Shown: positions 32,087-43,955, counted from the first letter of the stretch. The stretch: 64,000 bases of DNA from Hermatobates lingyangjiaoensis (GCA_026182355.1 JAPFBL010000370.1:186001-250000); one strand, 5' to 3'. The notes: generated from the letters alone by a model not told the origin. Program-made: numbers and translations.

Positions 32087-32565
32087 TACCAATCATTGAC
32101 CTCACTACCAATCATTGACCTCACTACCAATCATTGACCTTACTGCCAATCATTGACCTTACTGTCAATCATTGACCTCATTACCAATCATTGACCTCAC
32201 TACCAATCATTGACCTTACTGCCAATCATTGACCTCACTACCAATGATTGACCTCACTACCAATCATTGACCTCACTACCAATCATTGACCTCACTACCA
32301 ATCATTGATCTCACTACCAATAATTGACCTCACTACCAATCATTGATCTCACTATCCATCATTGACCTCACTACCAATCATTGACCTCACTACCAATCAT
32401 TGACCTCACTACCAATCATTGACCTCACTATCCATCATTGACCTCACTATCCATCATTGACCTCACTACCAATCATTGACCTCACTACCAATCATTGACC
32501 TCACTACCAATCATTGACCTCCCTGCAATCATTGACCTCACTACTAATCATTGACCTCACTACCA
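32087..32565. repeat. 19-bp minisatellite, about 25 copies
   Basis: Unit ACCAATCATTGACCTCACT. Variants include ACCTTACTG, ATCCATCATT and one copy that lost bases near 32520. No coding meaning. Confidence 0.97.
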
Positions 32566-32569
32566 GCAG

Positions 32570-33189
32570 AATTTATAACCGTAATAAAGTAACCAAGTGG
32601 GCTAATAGGAGATTAAAACAACATGAATGCTCCTGTTTATCAGAAACTTCAGAGTATTATTACCTCTGAATCGTGAATTACTTGACAGTTTTGTTTTGTA
32701 ATATATCATTCAGTCAGATGTACTTCTGCTAGGAAAAACAGAAAAGAAACAATAACAAAACAAGTGTTTTCTAAAACAGTATTTGAAAAGCCAGGAGGAA
32801 CAAAGTTTACAATATTTGGATTTCACTTAATACCTAGTAACAAACAAACAGAACTTTTAAAGTGAGAGATTTGTAGATATCTTTTATACCTCAAATATAT
32901 TTCTTTAGTAAGAAAACAGTTTGTATTTGTCTGAGATTTCTTAAGTTATTTATTGAATAGTAGAAAGTTTTGTTTATTCTATTGCAAGATTTTATTATTT
33001 TAAGGTTGCTTTGAAGTCTTTCTGGATTTTGTTATTGCTGCGAATGTAAATATGACCTGGTACCCCCTACAGCATACGCGGCTTACTTTTATCGATGTAC
33101 TCAAGAATTCAAGAGGAAAAGAAAGACTTTTCATTACCATTCTACATTTACCAAATATACTTTATTCTACAGTCTACTTAGTGTTTATG
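32570..33189. other. AT-rich stretch without a recognised feature
   Basis: Nothing supported. Confidence 0.45.
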
Positions 33190-33425
33190 TGGAGCCAGGG
33201 TAGCCCAGTGGCTTGCAAGCTCGCCTCTAGATTAATAGATCCAGGGTTCCATTCTCACTCTGCCTTTCGATTTATTCTCGCAAGAGTTGTAAAAATTAAA
33301 GCACTACTTCTCTTGGAGCGGACACTAAGCTGTCGATATCAAATATCTACGATGGCAGGTATTCGTTAAAGATTTGTTAAGCTAGGAAAATTGAGGAATC
33401 TCAATTTAGAATCAACCCGATAATA
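33190..33425 (+). repeat. Diverged SINE
   Basis: Head GAGCCAGGGTAGCCCAGTGG with CTCGCCTCTAGATTAATAGA and GGTTCCATTCTC. The open frame through it (33052-33369) is not a gene. Confidence 0.82.
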
Positions 33426-33769
33426 TAGATGCCCATTAGTAAAAAGAGTACCAAATAATAAATGAGCCACACTTTCCACCCGTTATCAACACTCAAGGTG
33501 AAAGCCTGTAAGTGTGGACCTTGGAAAACAAAACAAACGCGTTTATTTTTTTTATTTTTATAACTTAGATTTTAAGTTTGTACGCACAAGACGAGCATAT
33601 TCATGAATTCTTTTTTATTAAACCTGTCCCTGATATGACTAATCATTTCTCTTTCGTATTTACAAGTAAAAAAAAGAAAACAGAAAACTAAATATAATTA
33701 AAAGTGTAGGTTCATAAATATTGAGATAAATTTCTCACCAAATTTATTTCAACTTTTGTAGATTTGCAG

Positions 33770-33902
33770 TGCGCTCTCCTGAAGACGGTTCAAATAAAAA
33801 ATTAGAGATTTTTTTAAATGTGTGCTTTTAATTTATCTGTGTTTCTTTTTGTACATTGAACTATACTTGTTCATTTCCGATCGTATTTCAAACGAAAAAG
33901 AG

Positions 33903-33949
<47 letters not shown>

Positions 33950-33950
33950 A
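33770..33950 (+). repeat. HHR-E fragment and (TA)n tract
   Basis: CTCCTGAAGACGGTTCAAAT keeps CTGAAGA but GAAA is lost (ATAAAAAATT). A long TA tract follows at 33905-33946. Confidence 0.7.
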
Positions 33951-34235
33951 TGTTTTGTTATTGAGGGCTAGGTCATATAAAAGAAAATAAACTCCTTCTT
34001 AGGCCGACGTTTCGATGTATTTGTACATCATCTTCAAGGCTAAAATTAGAGTAAGAACTATAATACATTTATCAAAACAATCTACAACTCGCATAGAGAA
34101 CTAACACAAGTTAGGTTTTCAAGGAGTTTATTTTCTTTTATTTGACCTAGCCCTCAATAAAAAACATATAATAGAATAGAAGAGGTCAAAAACAATTTAT
34201 TCAGATTATATATACATATATATATATATATATGT
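33950..34235. repeat. HHR-C foldback, one arm lacking the ribozyme
   Basis: Arms share TATTGAGGGCTAGGTCATAT and its complement. Minus motif at 34012-34040 has TTGAAGA (C3 to U), GATGTA..TACATC, GAAACGTCGGCC. The right arm joins directly from TTAGGTTTTC into AAGGAGTTTATTTTC, so its ribozyme is deleted. Confidence 0.82.
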
Positions 34236-35284
34236 ATATATATGTTATTTTTTTTCGGTAAGTCCATACTATATCTACTGTGTGATAACGTGGCAGCACT
34301 TTCAACTCACTTCCTTAATTATACTGATTACTTCGTTTAAATACCTGCAAATAAATTCATAAATTATCCAAAACTGTATTTTTTATATTTCATTAACAGT
34401 ATATAGTACTCATTTAGTGTACTTTTAAGTCCAAACTTAGATAATATTAACTTGGAAATCAAAGATATTTAAATGAGTTGATGTAAATTCAACGATTATT
34501 GGTATTAGGAGAAAATATAATTTAAACATCCTCGAAGACTGCAGATAGATAAACGCGGTTTCAGCCGAAAGTTACAGACAAACTATCTAAATAAACAAAG
34601 CCTTATTAAAAAGCGTTTTGAATAGTCATTTCCTTCTCATGACTTATCTGATTGCAGTGAGAAGGTAAAAACGGAAATGCAAAAAAAAACACTATGTCAT
34701 CAAAAGGCGTTGTCGCCTTAATATTTATATTTTTAATATAAATATTATTAATTTATATTATTAATATAAATTATATATATTTTTAATATATATTTAATAT
34801 ATTTTTTTTGTAGATAACTTGTACGCGTAAGTAAAGTATTTAGCTTAAGCAAAGTTTGACTGATATTTCTTACTTGCAATAGTCCTACATCAGGTAAACT
34901 GATTTTCTTTGACGACATTCACTAAATCGTAATATATATGCGGTTTTCTTTGAAATCATTTATAAAATGTGACAGGTGTTTTATTTTCGATGCATATAAA
35001 CAATTAATTTATTCTATTTGTATAACTTCAAAAGTGATACTACATTATAATAATGATGATTGGCGTATTCATGGCATTTCATTTGATCAGTCACATATCA
35101 ATGTCCTGTCGGATTGAAGCGTGAATAACGTAGTTAGATTCAATAGGTTTGTAGATTGTATACATCCTTTTTCATCCACTGAGAAGTTCCACCATATGTT
35201 GTGCTGGTTCACAACAAATCTCAAGAATTCTATTATTATTATTATTATTTTCTTTCTTATATATCATTATTTATGTATTCACAG
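34236..35284. other. AT-rich stretch without a recognised feature
   Basis: No supported gene or repeat, apart from TTAATATA simple sequence near 34720-34800. Confidence 0.45.
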
Positions 35285-35289
35285 ATAAA

Positions 35290-35400
35290 AAAACTCTATA
35301 TATAAAGTTCGTGAGTTTGTTTGTTTGTTCACCTATTTTCCGTGGAGATGGAGACCTGCAATTATTATAATCTTTACTTTTGTAGTGATTAGCTTTGTTG
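35290..35400 (+). mobile_element. Possible Helitron 5'-end fragment
   Basis: CTCTATATATAAAGTTCGTG with TTTGTTTGTTTGTTC resembles the 5' end of the Helitron at 55.56 kb. No matching 3' hairpin was found nearby. Confidence 0.45.
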
Positions 35401-35429
35401 TAGTAGTATTACATAATAACAAATCGTAT

Positions 35430-35735
35430 TAGGGAGTCAGAGTAGCCCAGTGGTTTGCGTACTCGCCTCGACTTCCAACAATATTATTTAATAATATTTC
35501 TAATTCGGGCGTGACGTTAGCCTGTAATATATAATAAACTCGAAAACGAGTTGTCTTCACTTGACCAACCTGTCAGTACCACATCCTTGGTGTCTTCCTG
35601 ATGATGAACACAAAGTGTTCGAAACGCGTTGAATAAAATTTCATTTGTGTGGAGACTTTTGTTTGTTTATCCATTTTACCTCAGAATGAGTAAATACCAC
35701 ACAATTACGGATTGCACAACTAATGATATAATAAA
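35430..35735 (+). repeat. Truncated SINE head beside a solo HHR-B unit
   Basis: The SINE head AGAGTAGCCCAGTGGTTTGC stops at about 35472. The HHR-B ribozyme at 35597-35631 (CUGAUGA, GAACAC-AAA-GUGUUC, GAAACGCGUUGAA) is followed by the outer block GTGTGGAGAC and TGAGTAAATACCACACAAT. GAA after the cleavage U pairs with UUC before the core. Confidence 0.82.
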
Positions 35736-35739
35736 CTAT

Positions 35740-36107
35740 TGAATTAGAGGTTGAAAATGAATAATTTTAGAAACAAACTTAAACACGACTATCAGATAAA
35801 ATACAAATGTTTTAAGGTAATATTATAAAGACACATTCCTTTCATTAATGTTATTTTATGTTGGGTAAATAAATTGAATATTTTAATTTACAAGTTTTGT
35901 TTGTTTTAAATATATATGATTGTTTATACAACTTGAATTGACGTTTTATTTATTTATTATATAATAAATGATTTTTATATCTTGAATCATGTTAAGAATA
36001 CTATATCAAAAGCTTGGGCCATATAAGAATCTGTTGCTGTGTCTTAATAACAAAAAACAATAATTAAAATTATCCCTGTCAATCATGTTCAGTGAATTAT
36101 TTTCAAT
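35740..36107. other. AT-rich stretch without a recognised feature
   Basis: Nothing supported. Confidence 0.45.
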
Positions 36108-36119
36108 ACCTATTCCTAT

Positions 36120-36446
36120 GGGGGCCAGGCTAGCTCAGTGGTTACGTGCTCGCCTCTGAACTGATAGGACAGGGGTTCGATCCTCACCTGGCCCTCGATT
36201 TATTCACGCAGGAGGTGAATAAATCTGAGCATGTCGTCCCTCGGAGAAGGACGTTAAAACCGTCGGTCCCGAGCCTGTACGATGTCAGGTACTCGTTAAA
36301 GATCCCTACTCTAAATACATTTGAGTTAGGCAAAATTTAGGACTCCCACTGTAGAATCAATCTTCATTGTGTGGTATCACAAAGGGCCAATACTCGGCCT
36401 ACGTGTGTTCCCTTGTGAAATTGCCACTGCAACCTAACCTAACCTA
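36120..36446 (+). repeat. Full-length SINE, CCTAA-tailed subfamily, with 12-bp target duplication
   Basis: ACCTATTCCTAT at 36108-36119 and 36447-36458 is a perfect target duplication. Head: GGCTAGCTCAGTGGTTACG (box A) and GGTTCGATCC (box B). The body runs to GTGTGGTATCACAAAGGGCC and the tail CAACCTAACCTAACCTA. The last ~75 bases resemble the LINE 3' end at 22.8 kb. The frame across it is not a gene. Confidence 0.95.
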
Positions 36447-36589
36447 ACCTATTCCTATAATTTCTGAGTATACAAAGAGTCACAGGTAGTCTTAGTATTA
36501 ATATAAAAAAAAAAAAAGACGAATAATTTGTAATTAAACAAAAATGAACAAAATTCATATAATCAAACATTTGACGTAAAATTAATAAG

Positions 36590-37375
36590 TTTTATTTTAG
36601 TATGCGTTTCAAACAATATATTTTCATTCGTTGATCTTTACATATGATTAGGAATGTGCTGTACACTGGGTTTTGCCCGAGGAGGGGTCTACACGCTCTG
36701 CCGAATTGTGTTCTATACTTAAAGCAATGAATACCAGAAAAAGCAATCATCCTCTGGTCACACGATAGAAAAATACCTCATTAATTCCTAACGATCATTT
36801 CCAATATTTATATTCTACTTACCACTTTTTTGTTTCTTTATTTTATTTAGTCGTTAGTAATATAAAGCTCCAATTCTTGCTGTCTATTTAGTTAACACAA
36901 TTCTTTTTATAAAAACTTTCAAAGTGTTAATAGAAAGAAAAATAGAATTTATTGAAAAAAAAAATATAAATGACGAATAATTCAAATCACTTGTTGTATA
37001 TTTACCCATGATAAGAATGAAGAAAAGAAACACTAAGTCTCCACAAAAAGATTTTATACAACCTTTCAAACATTTAGTGTCCATCCTCAGGTTACATCTA
37101 CAATATAAAATATTAATAGAAAATATAAAATTGATTTTAGAAAAGCTACTAAAGGTAGTGATTTAACTCTTTTTGGTTTAAACGTTAGTTTATATTTTGA
37201 TTACTGTATTAATGCATTCCATTTTACGTTTTCTATTCATATTTTATATGAATAGTTTAATGATCAAATTGACTGATTTAATATTAATAGATGTAACATA
37301 ACGAAGGATAATCAGTGTTGGAAATGCGTCGACGTTGTATAAAATCTTTTGTGTGGAGACTAAGTTCTCTGTCTA
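36590..37375. repeat. Degenerate HHR-B pieces
   Basis: Relics include GCGTTTCAAACAATATATTT at 36604, AAGTCTCCACAAAAAGATTT with CAAACATTTAGTGTCCATCC at 37035-37085 (minus), and GTTGGAAATGCGTCGACGTT at 37315 (plus). Together 37030-37375 form an old foldback. All cores are broken. Confidence 0.6.
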
Positions 37376-37499
37376 TTATTATGAAAGAGAAGGATACTAG
37401 TTATTCTTTCCTACATTGCAATACTCTGATAGCTAGCGAGAGTTTTTACGATTTCTCAGAGTTTGTTTGTTATCTAGGATGAACGTCCTCTTTTCACTA

Positions 37500-37950
37500 C
37501 GAATGTACTTGCATATGTTCACTTTTATTCTTCCCAACCAAAAAAAATGTTAAAATTACTGTTTTTAGAAATATGTTTTTGAGGGCGTTAAGAGTTTGCT
37601 CTCCTGAATTCCTTAATGATGAGATTAACAACATTAGGTCATTTATCCTATCATTAAAATACCCCTCCTCTTATATCGATTTAGCTTTGAAGGGTGCTAA
37701 AACAACTTTCTCTAAGACTTTAACAGAGTCCCGTTCATTGTCAGATTCTATAATTTTATGTATCATGACTCATTGGACCCCCTTTCTAGATTAGCCAAAA
37801 AACTTGATTTTAATATAGTGTTTTCTAATCGTAATATCGTGGGCAACACGTTAATAAAAAACCTCCCAGGGAACTGGTTTCCGGTGGTATTTATAAAATA
37901 AAGTGCAAAAATTGCCATAAAATTGATATTGGTAAAAACTTTTTTTGACT
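37500..37950 (+). pseudogene. Decayed PLE reverse transcriptase and GIY-YIG endonuclease
   Basis: Three frames read one continuous Penelope-like protein. First comes HFYSSQP near 37518 and then MFLRALRVCSPEFLNDEINN (from 37573), the end of the reverse transcriptase. A shift near 37770 gives LDPLSRLAKKLDFNIVFSNR and NIVGNTLIKNLPG, the linker. A second shift near 37880 gives GGIYKIKCKNCHKIDIG, the GIY-YIG nuclease start, with Asp replacing the Tyr of YIG. At least two frameshifts and loss of the palm domain make it inactive. An HHR-D relic starts about 35 bases after it. Confidence 0.88.
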
Positions 37951-37954
37951 TAAA

Positions 37955-38310
37955 AAAAAATTCCTCAGGTTCACTTCTTTTCCAGAGGACGACTATCATA
38001 ACGGTCAAAATATTAAAAATTGAGTCTTTGCTATGTTTCATTCTATGAATCACACTTTATTTTAAGGATAATTTGTCCTGCTGGATCGCCATTCTAAAAA
38101 TTTGAGTTTGTAAGTGTGTTTCTTTACTTTGTTTGCTACATTCCTTCAATTTTGAACTGTTATATATATATTTAACTCAAAATTCGAAAAAAACGATCCA
38201 AACTAGACGCAAATCAGCTCATAAACGAAGAAAAGCAACACACTTTTGAAGAGAAAGAGACACACTTACAAACTCAAATTTTCTCCTGAAGACGGATCAT
38301 CCGAAAAATA
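37955..38310. repeat. HHR-D relic then HHR-E arms
   Basis: CCAGAGGACGACTATCATAA and CGGTCAAAATATT (37979-38012) are a decayed HHR-D. The following GTTTCATTCTATGAATCACA matches the 30.0 kb foldback. HHR-E arms follow at 38085-38158 and 38180-38308, around a (TA)n tract. Confidence 0.7.
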
Positions 38311-38419
38311 TATACAATTTATTATTTTATAATAATAATAATAATAACAATAAAAGTGCACTTTTAATATAGTACACTAGCGTATCTCTTATACGAAGCC
38401 ATATTTGAGGCTTGTTTTA

Positions 38420-38645
38420 AACTGCGCTCTCAGCAAAGATGTAAATATTTTGTGAAGCGAGTTAGTTCTCGACTGAAGGCAGCCGGGATGAAGGTTCCAG
38501 TGTGTGTTGAGGAAGCAGTCGTCACTCTTGGGAAAGCCTGTAGACTGTAGCAGGCCTCTCTTATGAATGGAGGTCTCTTGTCCAGTAATCCTCGACTAAC
38601 TGCATCCACTCCACACACTAATATCTCTACATCAATTAAAAACAT
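38420..38645 (-). other. Raised-GC segment with a 71-codon minus frame
   Basis: The minus frame has unbiased composition (CGVDAVSRGLLDKRPPFIRE, ACYSLQAFPRVTTASSTHTG). GATATTAG| at about 38627 could serve as a weak acceptor. No family recognised. Exon, untranslated exon or chance. Confidence 0.25.
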
Positions 38646-38649
38646 ACCT

Positions 38650-39530
38650 TATCAACAACTTCTTTCGAATTAATAACACTTGTATTTATTCTCCTTCAAA
38701 TATGGATTTATTTTACTAACATAAATTGTTATTTAAAAAAAATACATTTAAGATGTGTGGTTTAACTTACGAACTTTCCTTGAAAGGATCCAAAAAATAT
38801 CTATTTAACTGTAACGCAACTTTAAATAAAAGTTCAGTTTTGCTGAAAACTGATACCTAATGAAATTTAAAGAAAACTCCCAAATATCGCTAAATTTGCA
38901 TTTAATATTTCATAAGAGGATAAAGAATTTTGGTTTTGTACTTTGGGACGAGGACGTATTAGTTCTAGTACTGCCAAATTTTAGTAAACAATTTCTTTCC
39001 TGTTAAAAGATTCATAATTTTGTTGAGGCATATATTTACGAGTACTAATTCGAATAATAACTACTAGGCAAATAAGTTTACTTGTTGCAAAATAATTTAT
39101 CATTATCATTAGTATTCAAGCTTATAAGTGTCCTCTTACTGGGAACTATGTTTAAAAATCATTCATTCTCTAGAAAACAAGTTGGGAGCACAAAAAGTTA
39201 GGTTAGATTACAATGACAGTCGAACGACCAACGAATATATCCGCGCACTATAGTGCACGTCGTAACTAACAGTTCCAAACCAGAGACCTTCTACTGCTTG
39301 ATTACTGTGCTACTATAACTTGGAATGTCAGTAATTCATGTCAGATATTAAGTTAGTCTGTACAGTAATAACGTCGTATTTGCGGTCATGTGGTCTTGTT
39401 AGTCATGGTTTAAAATGTTTTTAGCCATTAGTTTGAAAGGTAGTCAGATAGTCAGTGGATGAAGTAATTATTCAGTGAGGTTGATGAAGGTTGGTGACAG
39501 GATTTAGAGCTTGTACAACTAGGTTCGGAT
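38650..39530. other. AT-rich stretch without a recognised feature
   Basis: Around 39180-39330 there is a less AT-rich piece that may be a very old SINE. Not supported further. Confidence 0.4.
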
Positions 39531-39534
39531 GAGA

Positions 39535-39760
39535 GAGAAATAGAGAAACATAGAGAAATCAAAAGTACACACTTACAGTCTCTAATTTTTGGTTTCAACC
39601 GTTTTCAGGAGATATAAGAGGGGGAAACCAAGCGCACTGGTTCAGAGACGATTGGAGATCCAACTAAGTGTGTTTTTTTTTAATTTCTCTATGTTTCTTT
39701 ATGTACATTGAACTATATTTGTCCCCTTCAGATCGTATTTTCATCGAAAAATTATGTATA
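39535..39760. repeat. Degenerate HHR-E foldback
   Basis: Left CAAAAGTACACACTTACAGT with minus TTTTCAGGAGATATAAGAGG. Right AATTTCTCTATGTTTCTTTA and CAGATCGTATTTTCATCGAA. Cores are damaged. Confidence 0.6.
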
Positions 39761-40199
39761 TATAACTAGAAAACAAAAATAAATACATTTATGATTTGAA
39801 AATAAATAAAAATTTATGCAATTAGGTAATAAATATATATATACAAGATAAGTAACTTTTTTGGTGCTGAATTTTCTTTGTTAAATCATCTATTTTTGGT
39901 TTATACTTGGTACATTTCAAGGACAAGCAAACGCCACTGATTTCATCTGTTAAGTGATGATCTGTTTGTTTGTTTTAATATTATTTAATACTGAGATCAA
40001 TGTCTCACAAAAATATATAGATGAAATAATTGTTAGCAAAGTCATTGTGAAATCTTTCAAGTTGGTGTGAGTGTTTCTTAGGCGAAATTTTAAGAATTTC
40101 TTCTTCATAGTTCATAGTATGTTCGAAAATGCCTGTCACTGAAAATAAACTTGCGTGTGATCACTAATACGCATGTCATAGCTTTGCCATCACTGTCCC

Positions 40200-40362
40200 A
40201 CAGGTTTAGAACTAAAGGTTTTACGTCCTTCGAGAGACGATGTTCTCAAATTTTTTCTTTCACCTCTTGCGTGAATACATCGAAGACTACACTGAGTATC
40301 AAACCCCGTATCTATCAGCCCAAAGGCGAGCACATAAACCACTGGGCTACCCTGGCCACCCA
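40200..40362 (-). repeat. Truncated SINE
   Basis: Minus strand: GCCAGGGTAGCCCAGTGGTT (box A) and GGGGTTTGATACTC (box B), truncated 3'. Frames on both strands here are artefacts of the SINE. Confidence 0.82.
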
Positions 40363-40745
40363 AAATTATGACCAGCAAACAATTAACCTGCTACCAAGTT
40401 ATCTACATATTTCATTTCATATTCAAACAATAATAGTTTTTTTTTATATAAAAGATTTTTTATTTGAAAACCATTTCACGTACCGTTGTACATTACACAG
40501 AGGGTTAGAAATATAAGTTTGAGGAACCGATTTCCATTTTATGAGAACTGTTTCTCCGTAATCATGATTTAAACGAATTTCAAAGTGGCTGAACCAAGAT
40601 AAGATAAACAAAAGTAGACTATTACCCCAGACGTATCACACTTGACTTTTGTTTTTTTGCACACTTTAATAATTAAAGTACCTTTAGATTTTTTTTTAAA
40701 CAAATCTAATATTACACTTATTTCTTTCTAATTTAATTCTAATTA

Positions 40746-41036
40746 GGCTATAGGTTTCAGTGGCAATTCCCTTTGTGATACCACACAATGAAGATTGATT
40801 CTACAGTGGGAGTCCTAAATTTTGCCTAACTCAAGTGTATTTAGAGTAGGGATCTTTTAACGAGTACCTGACATCGTACAGGCTCGGGACCGACAGTTTA
40901 ACGTCCTTCTCCGAGGGACGACGTGCTCGGATTTATTCACCTCCCGCATGAATAAATCGAGGGCCAGGTGGGGATCGAACCCCGGTCCTATCAGATCAGA
41001 GGCGAGCACGTGACCACTGAGCTAGCCTGACCCCCT
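40746..41036 (-). repeat. Full-length SINE with 14-bp target duplication
   Basis: TTTAATTCTAATTA occurs at 40732-40745 and 41037-41050. The minus strand gives GGTCAGGCTAGCTCAGTGGT, GGTTCGATCC, and a 3' end GTGGTATCACAAAGGGAATT, so the CCTAA tail is shortened. Confidence 0.93.
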
Positions 41037-41099
41037 TTTAATTCTAATTATTTAGTACCAACATAAATGTAAAGTAATTTTTTTTTTTTTTTTAGTTTA

Positions 41100-41265
41100 A
41101 ACTTGATTAGGAAACCATTATTCAGATGTAGATCTAAAGAAGGACAGTGAGTGTTGGAAGCGTGTTGTTAGTTTTGATATTAAACTCTTTTTTATGTGGA
41201 GACATATATTTTGAAATTCCCCAATATATGTAAATACGACACTATAGCAGATTGCATATGTAATG
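41100..41265 (+). repeat. Degenerate solo HHR-B unit
   Basis: GATCTAAAGAAGGACAGTGA and GTGTTGGAAGCGTGTTGTTA at about 41131-41169, with TATGTGGAGAC after. CUGANGA and GAAA are both lost. Confidence 0.6.
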
Positions 41266-41456
41266 CCTTCATACTGAACATATGCTTTCTTGCATTATTC
41301 TGGGCTTATCTGCTAATGCTTGTATAATTATTAGCTATATATTATATGTTCTCTGTTTAGATGTAATTTAGTTTGACTGAAAGGCTTTGCCCGAAAGGTT
41401 TCATAAAATGTGTATATACTGAGCACTTTCAATGCTATCTTTTAGCCTATTCTATT

Positions 41457-41690
41457 ATAATTATTGGTAATAATGTTCGTCATTCCTCGTAAAGTCTCTG
41501 AAGAAGTCAACCGGTTTCAGGTCCATCTGGTTCCAATCTTCAAGAGCAACTCAAAAATGCAAGAGCACTTTCAAATCAAGAACATGAGTTACTCTTGAAG
41601 ATGGGAACCAGACGGACCCGAAACCGGTCGAGCTTTCCAGATATTTTACGAGGATGACGGACATTATTACTAATAATTATAATATTACTA
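41457..41690. repeat. Foldback of an unassigned family
   Basis: Arms at about 41457-41562 and 41592-41690 share AATAATGTTCGTCATTCCTC, ACCGGTTTCAGGTCCATCTG and their complements. CTCTGAAGAAGTCAACCGG resembles a hammerhead 5' half but no GAAA partner follows. Confidence 0.8.
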
Positions 41691-41877
41691 ACCTCCGTTA
41701 AACTAACTCAATAACTATATTTGTCACATTACATTGTTACAAAGTTACATTATATTGTTATATTATATTATATTTATATTGTTTAAAAGTTAAGATAATC
41801 TCATATTCAATTCAATTCAATAAAAGAAACTTAAATTAATATAAATAACCCTTATAAACACAATCTAGATATAAATC

Positions 41878-42145
41878 ATTAGTTGTGCAATCCGTAATTG
41901 TGTAGTATTTACTCATTCTGAGGTAAAATGGATAAACAAACAAAAGTCTCCACACAAATGAAGTTTTATTCAACGCGTTTCGAACACTTTGTGTTCATCA
42001 TCAGGAAGACACCAAGGATGTGGTGCTGACGGGTTGGTCAGAAAACAACCTTTCTGATGATGAACACAAAGTGTTCGAAACGCGTTGAATAAAACTTCAT
42101 TTGTGTGGAGACTTTTGTTTGTTTATCGATTTTACCTCAGAATCT
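41878..42145. repeat. HHR-B foldback (CTGATGA subtype), both ribozymes intact
   Basis: Minus HHR 41971-42005 and plus HHR 42053-42087 are complements with loop AAGACACCAAGG..AACAACC. Outer blocks ATTCTGAGGTAAAATGGATA and complement. The same subtype as the solo unit at 35.6 kb. Confidence 0.88.
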
Positions 42146-42231
42146 AGATATAGGTGTACTTGCATCCTGTATGTTTTCAGGTTATCTAGAAAGATGATTC
42201 AGTGCAAATAGCCAATTGTTATTATTGTAAT

Positions 42232-42500
42232 ATAGGTTAGGTTAGAATCTATGTGATACCAAACAATGATCATTCACAATTTTGCCTAACTCAACTGTAT
42301 TTAAACTCTATTTAAAGATCTTTTACTGGTACCTGACATGGTACGCGCTCTGATCCATCGGCATAACGCCTTCTCCGGGGAACGAGGTGTTCAGATTTAT
42401 TCACCTCTCACGTGAATTAATCGAGAGCTAAACTCAATACTGAGCTCGAGGTCTACCAGTTCAGAGGCGAGCATGCAAACCACTGAGCTACTCTGGCCAG
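42232..42500 (-). repeat. Diverged SINE, CCTAA-tailed
   Basis: The tail shows as TAGGTTAGGTTAG at the + left end. The minus head reads GGCCAGAGTAGCTCAGTGGT. Confidence 0.85.
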
Positions 42501-42604
42501 TTAATGTGATATAACTAGTTATTTGTTTGTTTGTAGTTGCAACGGGATAGCATATAATTTAATTATTATTTTCAAGTATGATTTATTTATTATTATTGTT
42601 TGTA

Positions 42605-42838
42605 TAAAGTAAAAAGATTTCACATAAACACGTGAAATAACAATCAATTATCAAACCACAATAAGAAAAGGGAAAACAAGACTAAGATCTTTCAACCGTA
42701 ACAAGCGGTCTTCGTCTGAGTCAAAAATCCAACTGTCAACCCAGTTGAGTTTTTGACTCTGACGAAGACCACTTGTTACGGTTGAAAGATCTTAGTCTTG
42801 TTTTCCCTTTTCTTATTGTGGTTTGATCATTGTATTAA
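42605..42838. repeat. HHR-A foldback, left ribozyme mutated
   Basis: The right plus HHR at 42755-42797 keeps all core bases, but one stem II end pair is lost (ACCA against CGGU). The left minus copy reads CAGACGA instead of CUGACGA (U4 to A), which should abolish cleavage. Confidence 0.88.
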
Positions 42839-43059
42839 TCAAGTATGCAATAATGGTTACTCCCTATTTTTTTCATAATAAATACGTATTTTATAACCAT
42901 ATGGTTTTAAATATAGAAGCACGCCCCACAAGAGAGGCACTCGAGTATGTGTGATTGCTTAGGAATGCTCGTAATTAGACGTAATTAGCTCGTAATTTGA
43001 ATGCATTGTTTGTGCATAGAGGATAATATCTTACAATTATATAGGAGAATGCCAGCGTG

Positions 43060-43205
43060 TAAACAAATACGAAATGAGACTAAGATCTATCATCCAAAAT
43101 AACTGGTTCTCTTGTGAGATCCACACTTGAACTGACGAAGACCAGACATTTAGGTCAAAAGATCTCAGACACATTTTAAATATCTTACTTCCGTATAGAC
43201 ATCGA
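43060..43205. repeat. Old HHR-A foldback
   Basis: GACTAAGATCTATCATCCAA on the left and AACTGACGAAGACCAGACAT with AAAAGATCTCAGAC on the right. CTGACGA is kept, the G of GAAA is lost. TTTTACGTTTATAGCAAAAT is the relic of the flank hairpin. Confidence 0.65.
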
Positions 43206-43955
43206 TCTTTATTTTACGTTTATAGCAAAATCATTGGTAAAAAATGTGTTTATGGAAATGCAAGTTTAACACATATATAACCAAACAACAACAACAACCA
43301 AACAACAAACACATACATAGCACAAACGTTTCTCAAATAAATCAAATTCCCTTACTCATTTACCTCATTCTTAAAGATTAACTCTTAATTCTTAAAGATT
43401 AACGTGCTCATGTCGTATTTTTGACCACGTAAAAGTTTAGTACTTAGAGCAATCAAACGTTGCTAGTCTTTTTGAGGGTTATCTACTAAAAACTCAATTC
43501 TGTGTTTCAACTTTTAAAAAAAATTGTATTTTCATTTTCAAGGCTTTAACGAAAATGAAAGTATAAATTTCATTTTTCTTTGAGAAAGTTAAATAATTTC
43601 ATTTTTTTTTAAAAAGACTGTAAATCAGGTGAAACCTATCCGTTTTAACTCCTCCACCCATTGTAAGCCTTGAAAATGAATAACATTTCGAAACGTTAGA
43701 ATACAGATTTGAGTATTTTAATCAGATGACCTTAAAAAAAACCACAGCATGGATTGCCGAATGTATTAAAGTACTATAATGGTGTATGAACGAATGTACT
43801 ATTGTGAAGAATACGTCGCCTCGTAATATTCATAAGTTATAACAATCCAATTTCATATTCGTTATATCTTGGATGTTCATATGTGATTTCTTATTATTTT
43901 TTGTTTTTTTTTCTGAAAAAAATCGTTAATGGAGGATATGCTCTGCTATTTAACA
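43206..43955. other. AT-rich stretch with one PLE-terminus relic
   Basis: Only GAAAATGAATAACATTTCGAAACG at about 43672-43695 (stem II GAAT..ATTC, GAAAC) is recognisable, without CUGANGA. Confidence 0.45.

Noticed and set aside
33052..33369. 105-codon open frame
   Set aside because: Its second half lies within a SINE and the first half is unrecognised AT-rich sequence.
36120..36200. tRNA gene (good A and B boxes)
   Set aside because: It is the head of a 327-base SINE with a target duplication and many diverged copies; the same applies to the heads at 40.9 and 55.2 kb.
39180..39330. Old SINE or tRNA relic
   Set aside because: Box-like motifs are too degraded to support a call.
41500..41640. 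Hammerhead in the 41.5 kb foldback
   Set aside because: CTGAAGA is present but no GAAA follows a stem II hairpin, so it does not meet the fold.
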